The notes: generated by a model from the letters alone, not told the origin. DNA of 64,000 nucleotides from HGM04593 sp045591315 (GCA_045591315.1 JAZNSN010000008.1:7577-71576), one strand, 5' to 3'. Counted from the first letter of the stretch, positions 51,981 through 61,804 are shown. Program-made: numbers and translations.

Positions 51981-54900
51981 ATGATTAAAAGTGAATTAAG
52001 GATTTCAATGCCTGTCAGGGCGGTTTTGTTGCTGCTGTTGCTCATAACGGTGCCGACACCTTGCCTTTTTGCGGCTGATGGAATACAGAACAGTGCGTCC
52101 GATGCAAGGACGCTTGCTTCGGGTCTTGTCATAGACAAGGCTACCGGAGAACCGGTCATTGGTGCGAATATCGCCGTATGGAGCGGGGGGAAACTTCTTA
52201 CAGGCACATCATCGGGCATTGATGGAGAGTTCAGGATAATATCGCCTGTCAAAGACTTCGAACTACGTGTTTCGTTCCTTGGCTATAAGGAAGTTATCAT
52301 AACTTCTATTGGAAACGATATGGAGAATCTCCGTATCGAGCTTGTCGAAAGCTCAAATATATTGAGCGATGTTGTGGTGACAGGTTTCGTTTCAAAGAAT
52401 AAGGCGACGTTTACCGGTTCGGCTACAGAGATGACGGGTGTAGAGCTTCGTCAGGTGTCCGGCACGAATATAATGACTGCCATTGCGGCACTTACGCCCG
52501 GCATGGCTATGGTGCAGAACACAAGCCAGGGTTCTAACCCTAACCACACTCCTGAACTGGTGTTGCGCGGTATGAGCTCATTCTCCAATAGCGGCCAGCA
52601 GGTGAACCAGCCGACAATAATACTCGACGGGACAGAGATAACAATGCAGGACCTTTACGACCTCGACATGAACGAGATTGAGAAGATTACTGTGCTCAAG
52701 GATGCTTCGGCGACCGCTCTTTACGGTTCGAAGGCTGCCAATGGTGTCATTGTCATCACCCGCAAGCCTATCAAGGAGAGTACACTGCATGTCCAGTACA
52801 ACTTTACAGGAAATCTGCAGTTTCCTATGCTCGACGACTACAACGTTCTAAGTGCAAGCGAGAAACTTGAATATGAGCGTCTTGCAGGCCTTTACGACGC
52901 AAAGGGTGCCTTGAATCCTGCAACAGGCTTGCCGTTGCAGTATGAGTATGACGAACTCTACAACCAGCGTTATAAGATGATTGCGGCCGGGCAGAACAGC
53001 GACTGGCTATCACAGCCTGCACGCACAGCCCTTTCACACGACCACTCACTGCGTATCTACGGAGGTGCCGCCAATCTGCGTTACGAACTTACCGGCCGTT
53101 ACGGCGATACGAAAGGTGTCATGAAGGACGACTACCGCAAGCGTCACAGCGTGGGTTTCAAACTCGATTACTTCGTGGGGCCGGTAACAATCTCTAACCG
53201 TACCACATACCAGGAAATAGCAGTAAAGAACTCGCCATACGGATCTTTCTCACAATATGTGCGCATGAATCCGTATGACAAGATGTACAACGAGGACGGT
53301 ACTCCCAATACCAATCTTTCATGGGAAGCCGACAATCCTTTGTATGAGGCTTCGTTAGGAAGCTTTTCTAAAAGCGGTGAGCGTACATTCGCAAACAGTA
53401 CCGACTTCCGCTGGGATATAAACAAGATGTTCCTGCTTACCGGCCATTTCAATATCTCAAGTGCTACAGGTACCAGCGATATCTTCGTATCGCCCAAGTC
53501 CAATACATTCAAGTATATGACAGATCTCAGCAAGAAAGGACAATATACTAAAGGTACGACAAAATCGAACAGTTACAGTGCGAATGTCGTAGGTACTTTC
53601 AACAAGTTCTTCAAGGATGAATCGCTTATAAGCATTTCGGCAGGTATGGAGGTCAATCACTCCGAGAGCAATAGCACCATGACTCAGGCTGTCGGATTTT
53701 ACAACGATGACCTCTCTTTCATAGGCAATGCCGCCGGTTATCCTACCGACAGCAAGCCTTATGGTTCTCAGGCTGAGACTTCCGACGTCGGTTTCTTCAC
53801 TACCGGCAACTTCTCATGGCGTAACCGCTATTTTGCCGATGTGACATGGCGCACTACCGGTTCTTCGCAGTTCGGCAAGAATAACCGTTTCGGCCATTTC
53901 TGGTCGGGCGGTCTTGGCTGGAACATAATGAACGAGCCGTTTATGAAAAAGGTGAAGAAGCATTTCGATATCTTCAAGCTCCGCGGAAGCATTGGCTATA
54001 CAGGTAAGGTAAGCTTCAGTCCTTTCCAGGCAATGACAATGTACCAGTACCTGAACGACTATGAGTACAAGAACGGTATAGGTGCAATCCCTATTACCAT
54101 CGGAAATGTCAATCTTACATGGGAGCGTACAATGAACTATAATATCGGCCTTGATATAAGCATGTTCGACCGTCGTCTTAACTTTGTTATCGATGCTTAC
54201 ATACGCAATACGACCGACCTTCTGCTCGACAAGGCAAAAGCTCCTTCTACCGGTGTCACGACAGCTAAGGACAATTTGGGAGAACTGCAGAACAAGGGTA
54301 TTGAGTATCAGATAGACGGTTATATCTTCCGTACAAAGGATTTTTATTGGCGCCTGGGAACATCAGGTTATATGAACCGCAACAAGATAACGAAGATAAA
54401 CAAGGCTCTTGAGGAGATAAACAAAGAGAACCAGGAGAATGCCGGTTCGTACCTTACACCTCTTCCGCAGTATGCCGAGGGTGAGAGTGTCACAGCTCTT
54501 AAACTTGTGCGTTCGGGCGGTATTGACCCTGCAACAGGAAAGGAGATATATATCAAGCGCAACGGTGAGCGTACATTTAAGTACGATCCTGCCGACAAGG
54601 TGCTGATTGGCGATACGGAACCGGAATTTGCAGGTACGTTCAGTACCAACCTCTACTGGAAAGGCTTCAGTCTTTACGCGCTTTTCAACTTCCGGTTGGG
54701 CGCATGGATATACAACACGACACGTGCAACCAAGGTCGAGGGTGCCGACCCGCACTACAATGCCGACCAGCGTGTGTTCGATGACCGCTGGAAGAAACCG
54801 GGCGACCATGCGCTCTATAAGGATATAGCCGATACCTCACGCCCTGAGCAGACCGACCGTTTCGCCGAAGAGGAGAATACTCTCTCGTTGGGTTCTCTTA

Positions 54901-55070
54901 ATCTAAGCTATGAGTTCAGCGACAAGTTCTGCAAGAGAATCAAGCTCCGCAATCTGCGTGCAGGTATCAACTTTACCGATATCCTGCGTCTCTCTACCGT
55001 GAAGATAGAGCGCGGAACAGACTATCTCTACAGTCAGGGATTCGAATTCTATCTGAATGTTACACTCTAA
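51981..55070 (+). CDS. SusC/RagA family TonB-linked outer-membrane transporter
   Basis: Outer-membrane barrel of a nutrient importer, 1029 residues. After a signal peptide (MIKSELRISMPVRAVLLLLLL...) a carboxypeptidase-like domain begins (SGLVIDKATGEPVIGANIAV), followed by the TonB box region (SDVVVTGFVSKNKATFTGSA), the plug (ELVLRGMSSFSN, ITVLKDASATALYGSKAANGVIVITRK) and the barrel ending SQGFEFYLNVTL, with the terminal aromatic-aliphatic pattern. It is followed by susD. No sigma/anti-sigma or hybrid sensor gene and no CAZyme is next to it. Confidence 0.96.
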   Translation: MIKSELRISMPVRAVLLLLLLITVPTPCLFAADGIQNSASDARTLASGLVIDKATGEPVIGANIAVWSGGKLLTGTSSGIDGEFRIISPVKDFELRVSFLGYKEVIITSIGNDMENLRIELVESSNILSDVVVTGFVSKNKATFTGSATEMTGVELRQVSGTNIMTAIAALTPGMAMVQNTSQGSNPNHTPELVLRGMSSFSNSGQQVNQPTIILDGTEITMQDLYDLDMNEIEKITVLKDASATALYGSKAANGVIVITRKPIKESTLHVQYNFTGNLQFPMLDDYNVLSASEKLEYERLAGLYDAKGALNPATGLPLQYEYDELYNQRYKMIAAGQNSDWLSQPARTALSHDHSLRIYGGAANLRYELTGRYGDTKGVMKDDYRKRHSVGFKLDYFVGPVTISNRTTYQEIAVKNSPYGSFSQYVRMNPYDKMYNEDGTPNTNLSWEADNPLYEASLGSFSKSGERTFANSTDFRWDINKMFLLTGHFNISSATGTSDIFVSPKSNTFKYMTDLSKKGQYTKGTTKSNSYSANVVGTFNKFFKDESLISISAGMEVNHSESNSTMTQAVGFYNDDLSFIGNAAGYPTDSKPYGSQAETSDVGFFTTGNFSWRNRYFADVTWRTTGSSQFGKNNRFGHFWSGGLGWNIMNEPFMKKVKKHFDIFKLRGSIGYTGKVSFSPFQAMTMYQYLNDYEYKNGIGAIPITIGNVNLTWERTMNYNIGLDISMFDRRLNFVIDAYIRNTTDLLLDKAKAPSTGVTTAKDNLGELQNKGIEYQIDGYIFRTKDFYWRLGTSGYMNRNKITKINKALEEINKENQENAGSYLTPLPQYAEGESVTALKLVRSGGIDPATGKEIYIKRNGERTFKYDPADKVLIGDTEPEFAGTFSTNLYWKGFSLYALFNFRLGAWIYNTTRATKVEGADPHYNADQRVFDDRWKKPGDHALYKDIADTSRPEQTDRFAEEENTLSLGSLNLSYEFSDKFCKRIKLRNLRAGINFTDILRLSTVKIERGTDYLYSQGFEFYLNVTL

Positions 55071-55083
55071 TGATATGCCAATT

Positions 55084-56502
55084 ATGAATAACATGAAATA
55101 TATTCTTTTGCTGTTTTGCACGCTCCTGTTTACTGCAACATCGTGCGACGACTACCTCGATGTAACTCCTGACGGGCAGGTGAAACAGGAGCAGCTCCTT
55201 TCGACTCCCTCCGGAATAGAAGATGCCATGTACGGTGTATATTCCCAAATGCGTCAGCCGTCACTATATGGTCAGGAGATGTACTTCTCTACATTGGAAA
55301 TCCTGTCTCAGACATTGTGGTGCTATGGCAACTCTGCAATCACAGCCATGAGCGGTTATCAATGGACTCACTCCTCGGTAAAGGGCATCTTTGAGGCTAT
55401 CTGGACAAATATGTACAAGAATATCTCAAATGTCAATGCCGTGCTTAATGCCTCGCTTGTTACAGGTGCAAAGGAGTTCCCATATACAGTTTATCGTGGT
55501 GAGGCCTTAGGTATGCGCGCGTTCATGCATTTCGACCTGGTGCGTCTCTTTGCCGAGCAATATACGGTGAACCCAAAAGCCGAAGGTATTCCTTATGCTA
55601 CTGAATTCTCGCTCAACACTCCCGATTTCGAGCCGCTGGAGAAGAACTATGAGCATATACTTGCCGACCTGCATGAAGCAGAAACCCTTCTTGCCGATGA
55701 GGACGAATACGAGGGTGCCGGCAACTTCATGCTTGACAGGCAGATACATTTCAATCTCCGTGCGGTGCAGGCTACTCTTGCACGTGTCTATCTTACAATG
55801 GGCAACAAGATTAAGGCTGCCGAGTATGCGCAGAAAGTCATTTCCGACGGCAAATATATGCTGAAGGAGAAGACCGAAGTTGTTAACGACCTTGCCGGAG
55901 TCCTTTCGCGCAAGGAGACAATCTTCGGTATCTATTTTCCCGGTTTCTATACGAATGTAAATGGGAAGTTGCAGCAGATGACAACCCGATATTCTCTGGA
56001 CTTGCGTGATGATTTCATGGAGCTTTATGAGAAGAATATTTCAGGAATTGACTTCCGCACCATGGCATATTTCTCCGAGTCTGGTACGGGTGATGACATG
56101 AATTACCGTCTCTGCAAGTTTACCGACATATACGAGCAGAATGGCATGTCTGCAAGTCGTCCTGCTGACCTTATTCAAGGAATCAATCTCATCCGTATCC
56201 CCGAAATGTACTACATTGCTGCTGAGGCTTTGCTTGAGAGCGATTACGACAAGGCTCTCGAACTCTTTAACAGCGTGCGTGTGCATCGTGGCCTCGACCC
56301 TCTTGAGAGCAGCAAGGTGCTTACGGTAGAGCTTGTCAATGACGAGCGTTACAAGGAGATGATAGGCGAAGGACAGACATACTTCAATATGAAACGCCAG
56401 AATATGGATATTGAGGCTGTTGATGGCAAGAGTATCTACAAGCCGGCCGACGGAATCTACTCCGTGCCTGTGCCCGATGTCGAATTTGAGAACCGCAACT
56501 GA
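55084..56502 (+). CDS. SusD/RagB family nutrient-binding lipoprotein
   Basis: Surface lipoprotein lid of the SusC barrel, 472 residues. Signal peptide MNNMKYILLLFCTLLFTATSC with lipid Cys then DDYLDVTPDGQV, typical of SusD. Helical TPR-type core with ANxxL-like region (NVNAVLNASLV), GEALGMRAFMHFDLVRLFAEQY (the usual RG/EAx-RAxxxFxLVRxFG motif) and C-terminal ELVNDERYKEMIGEGQTYFNMKR (the ER-x-x-E-x-x-GEGxR-like motif). Three ATGs (55075, 55084, 55093) are possible; 55084 is a compromise. The gene lies 13 bases after susC. Confidence 0.95.
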   Translation: MNNMKYILLLFCTLLFTATSCDDYLDVTPDGQVKQEQLLSTPSGIEDAMYGVYSQMRQPSLYGQEMYFSTLEILSQTLWCYGNSAITAMSGYQWTHSSVKGIFEAIWTNMYKNISNVNAVLNASLVTGAKEFPYTVYRGEALGMRAFMHFDLVRLFAEQYTVNPKAEGIPYATEFSLNTPDFEPLEKNYEHILADLHEAETLLADEDEYEGAGNFMLDRQIHFNLRAVQATLARVYLTMGNKIKAAEYAQKVISDGKYMLKEKTEVVNDLAGVLSRKETIFGIYFPGFYTNVNGKLQQMTTRYSLDLRDDFMELYEKNISGIDFRTMAYFSESGTGDDMNYRLCKFTDIYEQNGMSASRPADLIQGINLIRIPEMYYIAAEALLESDYDKALELFNSVRVHRGLDPLESSKVLTVELVNDERYKEMIGEGQTYFNMKRQNMDIEAVDGKSIYKPADGIYSVPVPDVEFENRN

Positions 56503-56512
56503 TTAAACTGCT

Positions 56513-57340
56513 ATGGAAATGAAAAGAATATTAGGATATGCCGTAATGGCACTTATGCTTCCTGCTGTTTCTCTTTTTACAGCATGCGAGGATGAGGACT
56601 ACATGAAGTTCGACCTTTCTAAGTCGGGCATATACTTCACGAAGGATACGCTCAACTATTCATTCAGCGTCACTCCATTGGAAGTCAGGGAATATACATA
56701 CAATATACCGGTCAAGATTATGGGCGGCGTGAGCAAGGAGAAACGTGCATTCGCCTATGCCATCGTGTCCGACTCGACAACAGCTGTCGAGGGTGTGCAT
56801 TTCACGATAGGCGAGGCATGCATAATGCCCGATTCGGTTCAGGGTGTAATTCCGGTGACCGTTTACCGCGACAGGCTCGAAGGCACACACCTTACAGGCT
56901 ATACAAAGTACAGGCTATGTCTGCAGCTTGTCGGGAATGAAAACTTCACTCCCACTCTCGACTCTCGCAGCCAGGTACGCATGTTCCGCTTCGACAACTC
57001 TGTAGAGCAGCCCGAATGGTATAACGCATTCGGCGAGAAGGTTTGGCAGAAGAGATATCTTGGTGAGTGGCATCCGCTCAAGTTCATAAAGATGGTAGAA
57101 TATTACCATGCCGTTGAAGCGATTCTCCCCGAAACGTACAGAAAAATGGTTGACCTCTACGGCGAGAATCTGGAACATATACCTTTCGGCGACCCGTACC
57201 AGTTCCGTACCATCTTCGTAAAGTACATATACTCGCCGATGTACCAGTACTTCAGCGACCCAGCAAACAGAGAGAGCATTCTGAGTGAATTCCCCGACTT
57301 CATGTTCGATTTCCCCGACCCATATTCGGTTGAGTCGTAA
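56513..57340 (+). CDS. DUF4843 surface lipoprotein
   Basis: Accessory lipoprotein of the SusCD operon, 275 residues. Signal peptide with lipobox LFTACEDED. The core (about 25-170) fits DUF4843: SGIYFTKDTLNYSFSV, YTYNIPVKIMGG, AVEGVHFTIGEA, and a terminal YNAFGEKVWQKRYLGEWHPLKFI stretch. Start 56513 (MEMKRILG) or 56519. It lies 10 bases after susD. The family accompanies SusCD pairs that appear to import peptides. Confidence 0.85.
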   Translation: MEMKRILGYAVMALMLPAVSLFTACEDEDYMKFDLSKSGIYFTKDTLNYSFSVTPLEVREYTYNIPVKIMGGVSKEKRAFAYAIVSDSTTAVEGVHFTIGEACIMPDSVQGVIPVTVYRDRLEGTHLTGYTKYRLCLQLVGNENFTPTLDSRSQVRMFRFDNSVEQPEWYNAFGEKVWQKRYLGEWHPLKFIKMVEYYHAVEAILPETYRKMVDLYGENLEHIPFGDPYQFRTIFVKYIYSPMYQYFSDPANRESILSEFPDFMFDFPDPYSVES

Positions 57341-57388
57341 CCTGCGTTGTCCGGAACAGTTTCTTAACGATTAAAACTATTTACAGAT

Positions 57389-58888
57389 ATGAAGATATTG
57401 AAATTGTGCCTTATGTTGGCTGTAGTGTCAATGGTGTCGTCCTGCTTCAAGGATGATACATCCGATGCTACACGTCCTCTGTCGCATATAACAATAGAAT
57501 CGGGTATAGACAGCGTCTATAATATCGACAAGAACACTACTCTTGTCATAAAGCCTGTAGTGAAGCAGAGCAACGAGGAGAAACCCTTGTCATATACATG
57601 GGAGGTCGATCTAAAGCCCTATTCACACGATGAGAACTTTAACTTTCCCGGTACAGCCCTGGGCAAGTACAATTGCCGTCTGATAGTGGAGAATGAGGAC
57701 GGGAAGAGCTTCTTTCCTTTCGTGGTGTTCGTGAACTCGCAGTACGAAGAGGGCATTACACTGCTAAGCAAGGATGCAGACGGCAATTCAATGCTCTCTT
57801 TCATGCAGAAGCCAGACGCCGGTGAGGAGGCTGCTTTCACCGAAGGGGACTGCTTTGCGATAAACAATCCCGACACGCCTTTTGCGGCAGGTGCTGCTGA
57901 TATCGTGCAGTGCAGCGGAAATCTGATAATTGCATGCCAGGGAGGTGGCGAGCGTGGCGACCTTCCTACAATCTATTATCTCAACGAAAAGACTCTGGTG
58001 GTAGAGAACATGTTTACAGTTCCTGAGTATGACGACTTCAAGCCTGTAATACTCGGAGTGCCGGAGACAAGCTATTCGGGAACATCATACCCGATAGTGT
58101 GCGAGAACGGCAATGTGTATGAGTTCGCTACAGCCGAATCGGCCATAGCAAAGCCACGAAAGCTTCAATCTACATACGCTCTGAACTGCATCGTCAATAG
58201 TGGTAGCGGTTACGATATCCTTCTCTGGGACAAAGAAAAGGGTGCTTTGGCACAAATCTATAACGGCTACGGTCCTTATTATTGCAGCAAGGAGTCGTAC
58301 CTTAGGTTCGAAGACCCTCTCTTCGAGAGCAAGAACTATTTTACCGGAAGCAATCTGCTGGCAATGACAAAGGTCAGGATGACAGCTTCGCAGAAGATGA
58401 ATTCCGGAGGCCGTCAGGAGTTCCTTATCCTTACCCAGAAAATCCCTAACTCACGAAGCGAGGTGCTTTATACCGATTTCTGGGGCTACGACTTCGAGAA
58501 AGATGAGGTTACTTTCACAACTGCTCATACCACCCAAGGACTGCTTATGAAGAGCCCGCTCCAGGTGAATACGCCATGCGTCGCGAACAAGACCTTCTAT
58601 TCTCTGCTTTTTGCCGATGGCAACAAGGTACGCCGCTGGAACTATAACACAAATCTATCAGGGCTGGCAAAGGCTGAGACGTTGCTTGCTGTAGGCAGTG
58701 GCAATGCAGTTATCACTGCATTTGAAATCAGTGACGACCACCTCAAGACCTATGTCGCTTTCTATGAGCCCGGACAAGAAGGACTGAATGGCAGCGTTTG
58801 GGTGTTCGATACCGATAAGGGTACGGTTCTTGAAAAGTATGATAATGTATGTTATAGGCCAATAAAGATGTTCTACAAGAAGAAGTAA
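57389..58888 (+). CDS. PKD-like family surface lipoprotein
   Basis: Last gene of the operon, 499 residues. Signal peptide with lipobox MVSSCFKDD. It has a PKD-like domain (SYTWEVDLKPYSHDENFNFPG ... YNCRLIVENEDGKSFFPFVVFV, about 60-115) followed by a large beta-propeller-like region of about 380 residues. The layout SusC-SusD-DUF4843-PKD-like resembles, as far as I recall, the four-protein BT2264-BT2261 system of B. thetaiotaomicron, whose structure held peptides. The hairpin at 58921 closes the operon. Confidence 0.8.
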   Translation: MKILKLCLMLAVVSMVSSCFKDDTSDATRPLSHITIESGIDSVYNIDKNTTLVIKPVVKQSNEEKPLSYTWEVDLKPYSHDENFNFPGTALGKYNCRLIVENEDGKSFFPFVVFVNSQYEEGITLLSKDADGNSMLSFMQKPDAGEEAAFTEGDCFAINNPDTPFAAGAADIVQCSGNLIIACQGGGERGDLPTIYYLNEKTLVVENMFTVPEYDDFKPVILGVPETSYSGTSYPIVCENGNVYEFATAESAIAKPRKLQSTYALNCIVNSGSGYDILLWDKEKGALAQIYNGYGPYYCSKESYLRFEDPLFESKNYFTGSNLLAMTKVRMTASQKMNSGGRQEFLILTQKIPNSRSEVLYTDFWGYDFEKDEVTFTTAHTTQGLLMKSPLQVNTPCVANKTFYSLLFADGNKVRRWNYNTNLSGLAKAETLLAVGSGNAVITAFEISDDHLKTYVAFYEPGQEGLNGSVWVFDTDKGTVLEKYDNVCYRPIKMFYKKK

Positions 58889-58920
58889 AAGGTTTTGATT
58901 CTGGGGTAACCGGGATACCG

Positions 58921-58969
58921 AATACAACTAAGGTAGCTGCTTTTAAAGTTCAACTACCTTAGTTGTATT
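58921..58969. terminator. Perfect 16-bp stem-loop closing the susCD operon
   Basis: Arms 58921-58936 and 58954-58969 are exact inverted copies with a 17-base loop. A T-rich stretch follows about 20 bases later. Confidence 0.65.
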
Positions 58970-59019
58970 GGCAAATTAGCTGCTATTTTATTTTTTTTAA
59001 GGAACAATTCTTCTTTTTC

Positions 59020-59050
59020 TTGCATTAAATATCTACTTTCACTAATGCAA
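59020..59050 (+). promoter_or_regulatory. Inverted repeat upstream of ald (operator candidate)
   Basis: TTGCATTA (59020-59027) and TAATGCAA (59043-59050) are exact inverted copies 15 bases apart, ending 26 bases before the ald ATG. It may be a site for a dimeric regulator. No -7 box of the usual form was seen. Confidence 0.35.
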
Positions 59051-59076
59051 ATGTATAACCTCTAAAGTTTACAGCT

Positions 59077-60183
59077 ATGATTATCGGTGTTCCAAAAGAG
59101 ATTAAGAACAATGAGAACCGTGTCGGAATGACACCCTCAGGCGTTCAGGAGATGACCAGATGTGGTCACGTTGTATATGTGCAGGCCTCTGCAGGTGTGA
59201 ACAGCGGGTTCTGCGACGAAGCATATACCGCAGCAGGAGCAAAGATTCTTCCCTCGATAGAAGAGGTCTATGCCAAGGCTGATATGATTGTGAAGGTAAA
59301 GGAACCTATAGAGCGTGAGTACAGCCTTGTCCGTAAGGGTCAGCTGGTATTTACCTATTTTCATTTTGCATCGAGCGAGCCTCTTACAAAAGCAATGATA
59401 GAGAGCGGGGCTGTATGCTGTGCCTATGAGACAGTAGAGCGCAAGGACCGTTCATTGCCGCTGCTTGTCCCGATGTCCGAAGTCGCCGGCCGTATGGCAA
59501 CGCAGGAGGGGTGTTACTTCCTTGAGCGTCCGCGCGGAGGCAAGGGCAAACTTATGGGCGGCGTGCCGGGCGTAAAGCCGGCGAAGGTGTTTGTTATAGG
59601 AGGTGGAGTAGTGGGAACTGCTGCAGCGCGTACAGCAGCCGGTATGGGTGCCGACGTGACAATATGCGATGTATCATTGCCTCGTCTTGCCTATCTTGCC
59701 GACGTGATGCCTAAGAATGTCAAGACGCTCATGTCATCGGAGTACAACATACGCGAAGAGCTCAAGAGTGCCGACCTTGTAGTGGGCTCGGTGCTCATTC
59801 CCGGTGCCAAGGCACCTAAGCTTGTCACGCGCGAGATGCTTGCGCTGATGGAACCGGGCAGCGTGCTTGTAGATGTCGCTATCGATCAGGGAGGCTGTTT
59901 TGAGACCTCACATCCTACAACGCACGAATCCCCAGTCTATTATGTCGATGACATTCTTCATTACTGCGTTGCAAATATTCCAGGAGCCGTGCCATATACA
60001 TCGACGCTGGCACTTACCAATGCGACATTGCCGTATGCACTGCAGCTTGCCAGCAAAGGGTGGCGCAAGGCTTGTGCCGATAATGAGGAGCTTCGCAAGG
60101 GCTTGAATGTAGTAGAAGGCAAGGTGGTATATAAAGAGGTTGCCGAGGCATGGGGGCTGCCATTCGAGGAACTGGAGTTATAA
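59077..60183 (+). CDS. ald: Alanine dehydrogenase (Ald)
   Basis: NAD-dependent reversible deamination of L-alanine to pyruvate and ammonia, 368 residues, cytosolic. It begins MIIGVPKEIKNNENRVGMTP. The substrate residues K75 (IVKVKEP) and H96 (TYFHFAS) are present, with the nucleotide-binding VFVIGGGVVGTAAARTAAGMGADVTI stretch (about 167-192), VDVAIDQGGCFETSHPTTH, and the C-terminal HYCVANIPGAVPYTSTLALTNATLPY. No change in a key residue was noted. It is followed by tnaA after a gap of 150 bases. Confidence 0.96.
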   Translation: MIIGVPKEIKNNENRVGMTPSGVQEMTRCGHVVYVQASAGVNSGFCDEAYTAAGAKILPSIEEVYAKADMIVKVKEPIEREYSLVRKGQLVFTYFHFASSEPLTKAMIESGAVCCAYETVERKDRSLPLLVPMSEVAGRMATQEGCYFLERPRGGKGKLMGGVPGVKPAKVFVIGGGVVGTAAARTAAGMGADVTICDVSLPRLAYLADVMPKNVKTLMSSEYNIREELKSADLVVGSVLIPGAKAPKLVTREMLALMEPGSVLVDVAIDQGGCFETSHPTTHESPVYYVDDILHYCVANIPGAVPYTSTLALTNATLPYALQLASKGWRKACADNEELRKGLNVVEGKVVYKEVAEAWGLPFEELEL

Positions 60184-60333
60184 TGTTGCTGCAAAAATAA
60201 ACGATAATATAGATGTAGAACCAAAGCTGTCTGTCATCTTGAACCTTGTGTGAGAGATCTCGTTATTTGATGTTTTAGGTCGGCAGCTATATTATTGCCA
60301 AAATATAAATACTAACCAATAATATTCTTTACT

Positions 60334-61713
60334 ATGGAACTGCCTTTTGCCGAATCTTGGAAAATCAAGATGGTTGAACCAATCCGCAAGAGTACCCGTG
60401 AAGAGAGGGAGCGATGGATGAAGGAGGCCGATTACAATCTGTTCCAACTGAAATCGGAACAGGTATATATCGATTGTCTTACCGATTCCGGTACAGGTGC
60501 TATGAGCGACCGCCAGTGGGCCGCTATGATGATGGGCGATGAGAGTTATGCCGGCTCCTCTTCTTTCTTTCAGTTGAAAGATACCATTGAACGTCTCACA
60601 GGTTTTGCCTATGTCATCCCGACACATCAGGGACGTGCTGCCGAGAATGTACTCTTCAGTCATCTTGTGTGTGCCGGTGCTGTCGTTCCCGGAAACTCAC
60701 ACTTCGACACAACTAAAGGACACATCGAAAGCCGCAAGGCCGTTGCGTTGGACTGCACTATCGATGAGGCTAAGAATACTCAGCTCGAAATACCTTTCAA
60801 GGGCAATGTCGATGCCAAGAAACTGGAAACTGCTCTGCAACAGCATGGCGACAAGATTCCTTTCATTATCGTCACAATTACGAATAACACGGCAGGCGGA
60901 CAGCCTGTGTCAATGCAGAATCTGCGCGAGGTGCGTGCTTTGGCCGACAAATATGGCAAGCGTGTAATTTATGATTCTGCAAGGTTTGTCGAGAATGCCT
61001 ATTTCATAAAGACACGTGAAGAGGGGTATGCCGGCAAGAGTATCAAGGAGATTGTCAGAGAGATGTTCTCGCTTGCCGACGGCATGACAATGTCTTCGAA
61101 GAAAGACGGTCTTGTGAACATGGGCGGTTTCATAGCTACACGTCACGAGGATTGGTACGAAGGAGCCAAGAAGTTCTGTATTCCTTTTGAGGGATACCTC
61201 ACCTATGGTGGCATGAACGGTCGCGATATGGCGGCACTGGCTGTAGGCCTTGAAGAGAATACGGAATTCGACAATATCGAGACACGTATCCGTCAGGTGC
61301 AGTATCTGGCTGCCCGTTTGGATGAGTTCGGCATTCCTTATCAGCGTCCGGTAGGCGGCCACGCGCTCTTTATTGATGCCGACCGTGTACTCTCGCATGT
61401 GCCTAAGGAGGAGTTCCCGGCGCAGACATTGGCTATAGAGCTTTATCTCGAAGCCGGTATTCGCGGCTGCGAAATAGGCTATATCCTCGCCGACCGCGAC
61501 CCTGTCACTCGCGAGAACCGCTTCGGTGGTCTCGACTTGCTGCGCCTCTGCATCGCACGCCGTGTATATACCAATAACCACATGGATGTTATAGCTGTTG
61601 CACTGAAAAATGTTTACGACCGCCGCGACAGCATCAGGCATGGAGTCAGGATTGTCTGGGAGACTGAGCTTATGCGCCACTTCACAGTGAAGCTTGCACG
61701 TGTCGAGGAGTAA
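60334..61713 (+). CDS. tnaA: Tryptophanase (TnaA)
   Basis: PLP enzyme splitting L-tryptophan to indole, pyruvate and ammonia, 459 residues. It begins MELPFAESWKIKMVEPIRKS, as in Bacteroides tryptophanases. The PLP lysine is expected at K257 in TMSSKKDGLV. Further signatures are DSGTGAMSDRQWAAMMMGDESYAG and FDTTKGH, and GIRGCEIG near the C-terminus, where tyrosine phenol-lyase has an Arg but tryptophanase has an Ile. Tyrosine phenol-lyase is the main alternative because the two share much sequence. One oddity: the conserved THQGRGAEN reads THQGRAAEN (Ala102). It probably gives the organism indole production. Confidence 0.92.
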   Translation: MELPFAESWKIKMVEPIRKSTREERERWMKEADYNLFQLKSEQVYIDCLTDSGTGAMSDRQWAAMMMGDESYAGSSSFFQLKDTIERLTGFAYVIPTHQGRAAENVLFSHLVCAGAVVPGNSHFDTTKGHIESRKAVALDCTIDEAKNTQLEIPFKGNVDAKKLETALQQHGDKIPFIIVTITNNTAGGQPVSMQNLREVRALADKYGKRVIYDSARFVENAYFIKTREEGYAGKSIKEIVREMFSLADGMTMSSKKDGLVNMGGFIATRHEDWYEGAKKFCIPFEGYLTYGGMNGRDMAALAVGLEENTEFDNIETRIRQVQYLAARLDEFGIPYQRPVGGHALFIDADRVLSHVPKEEFPAQTLAIELYLEAGIRGCEIGYILADRDPVTRENRFGGLDLLRLCIARRVYTNNHMDVIAVALKNVYDRRDSIRHGVRIVWETELMRHFTVKLARVEE

Positions 61714-61736
61714 GCCGCTTGTAAATGCAGTCTGCT

Positions 61737-61804
61737 AAAAATAACTTAGGATAACTATAAGCTACAATCTATTGGATAGTGCGTAGTTATCTTAAGTTAT
61801 TTTT
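61737..61804 (+). terminator. Long hairpin after tnaA
   Basis: Arms 61737-61757 and 61784-61804 pair over 21 positions with one G-U in plus-strand RNA; the right arm ends in TTTTT. Confidence 0.75.

Noticed and set aside
60184..60333. Possible interspersed repeat between ald and tnaA
   Set aside because: The stretch GTCATCTTGAACCTTGTG resembles repeat remnants in Bacteroidota, but it is a single short copy with no dyad or second copy in the window.
60334..61713. Tyrosine phenol-lyase instead of tryptophanase
   Set aside because: Several stretches are shared by both families, but the position that is Arg in phenol-lyase (ERG) is Ile here (EIG), and the N-terminus matches Bacteroides tryptophanases.
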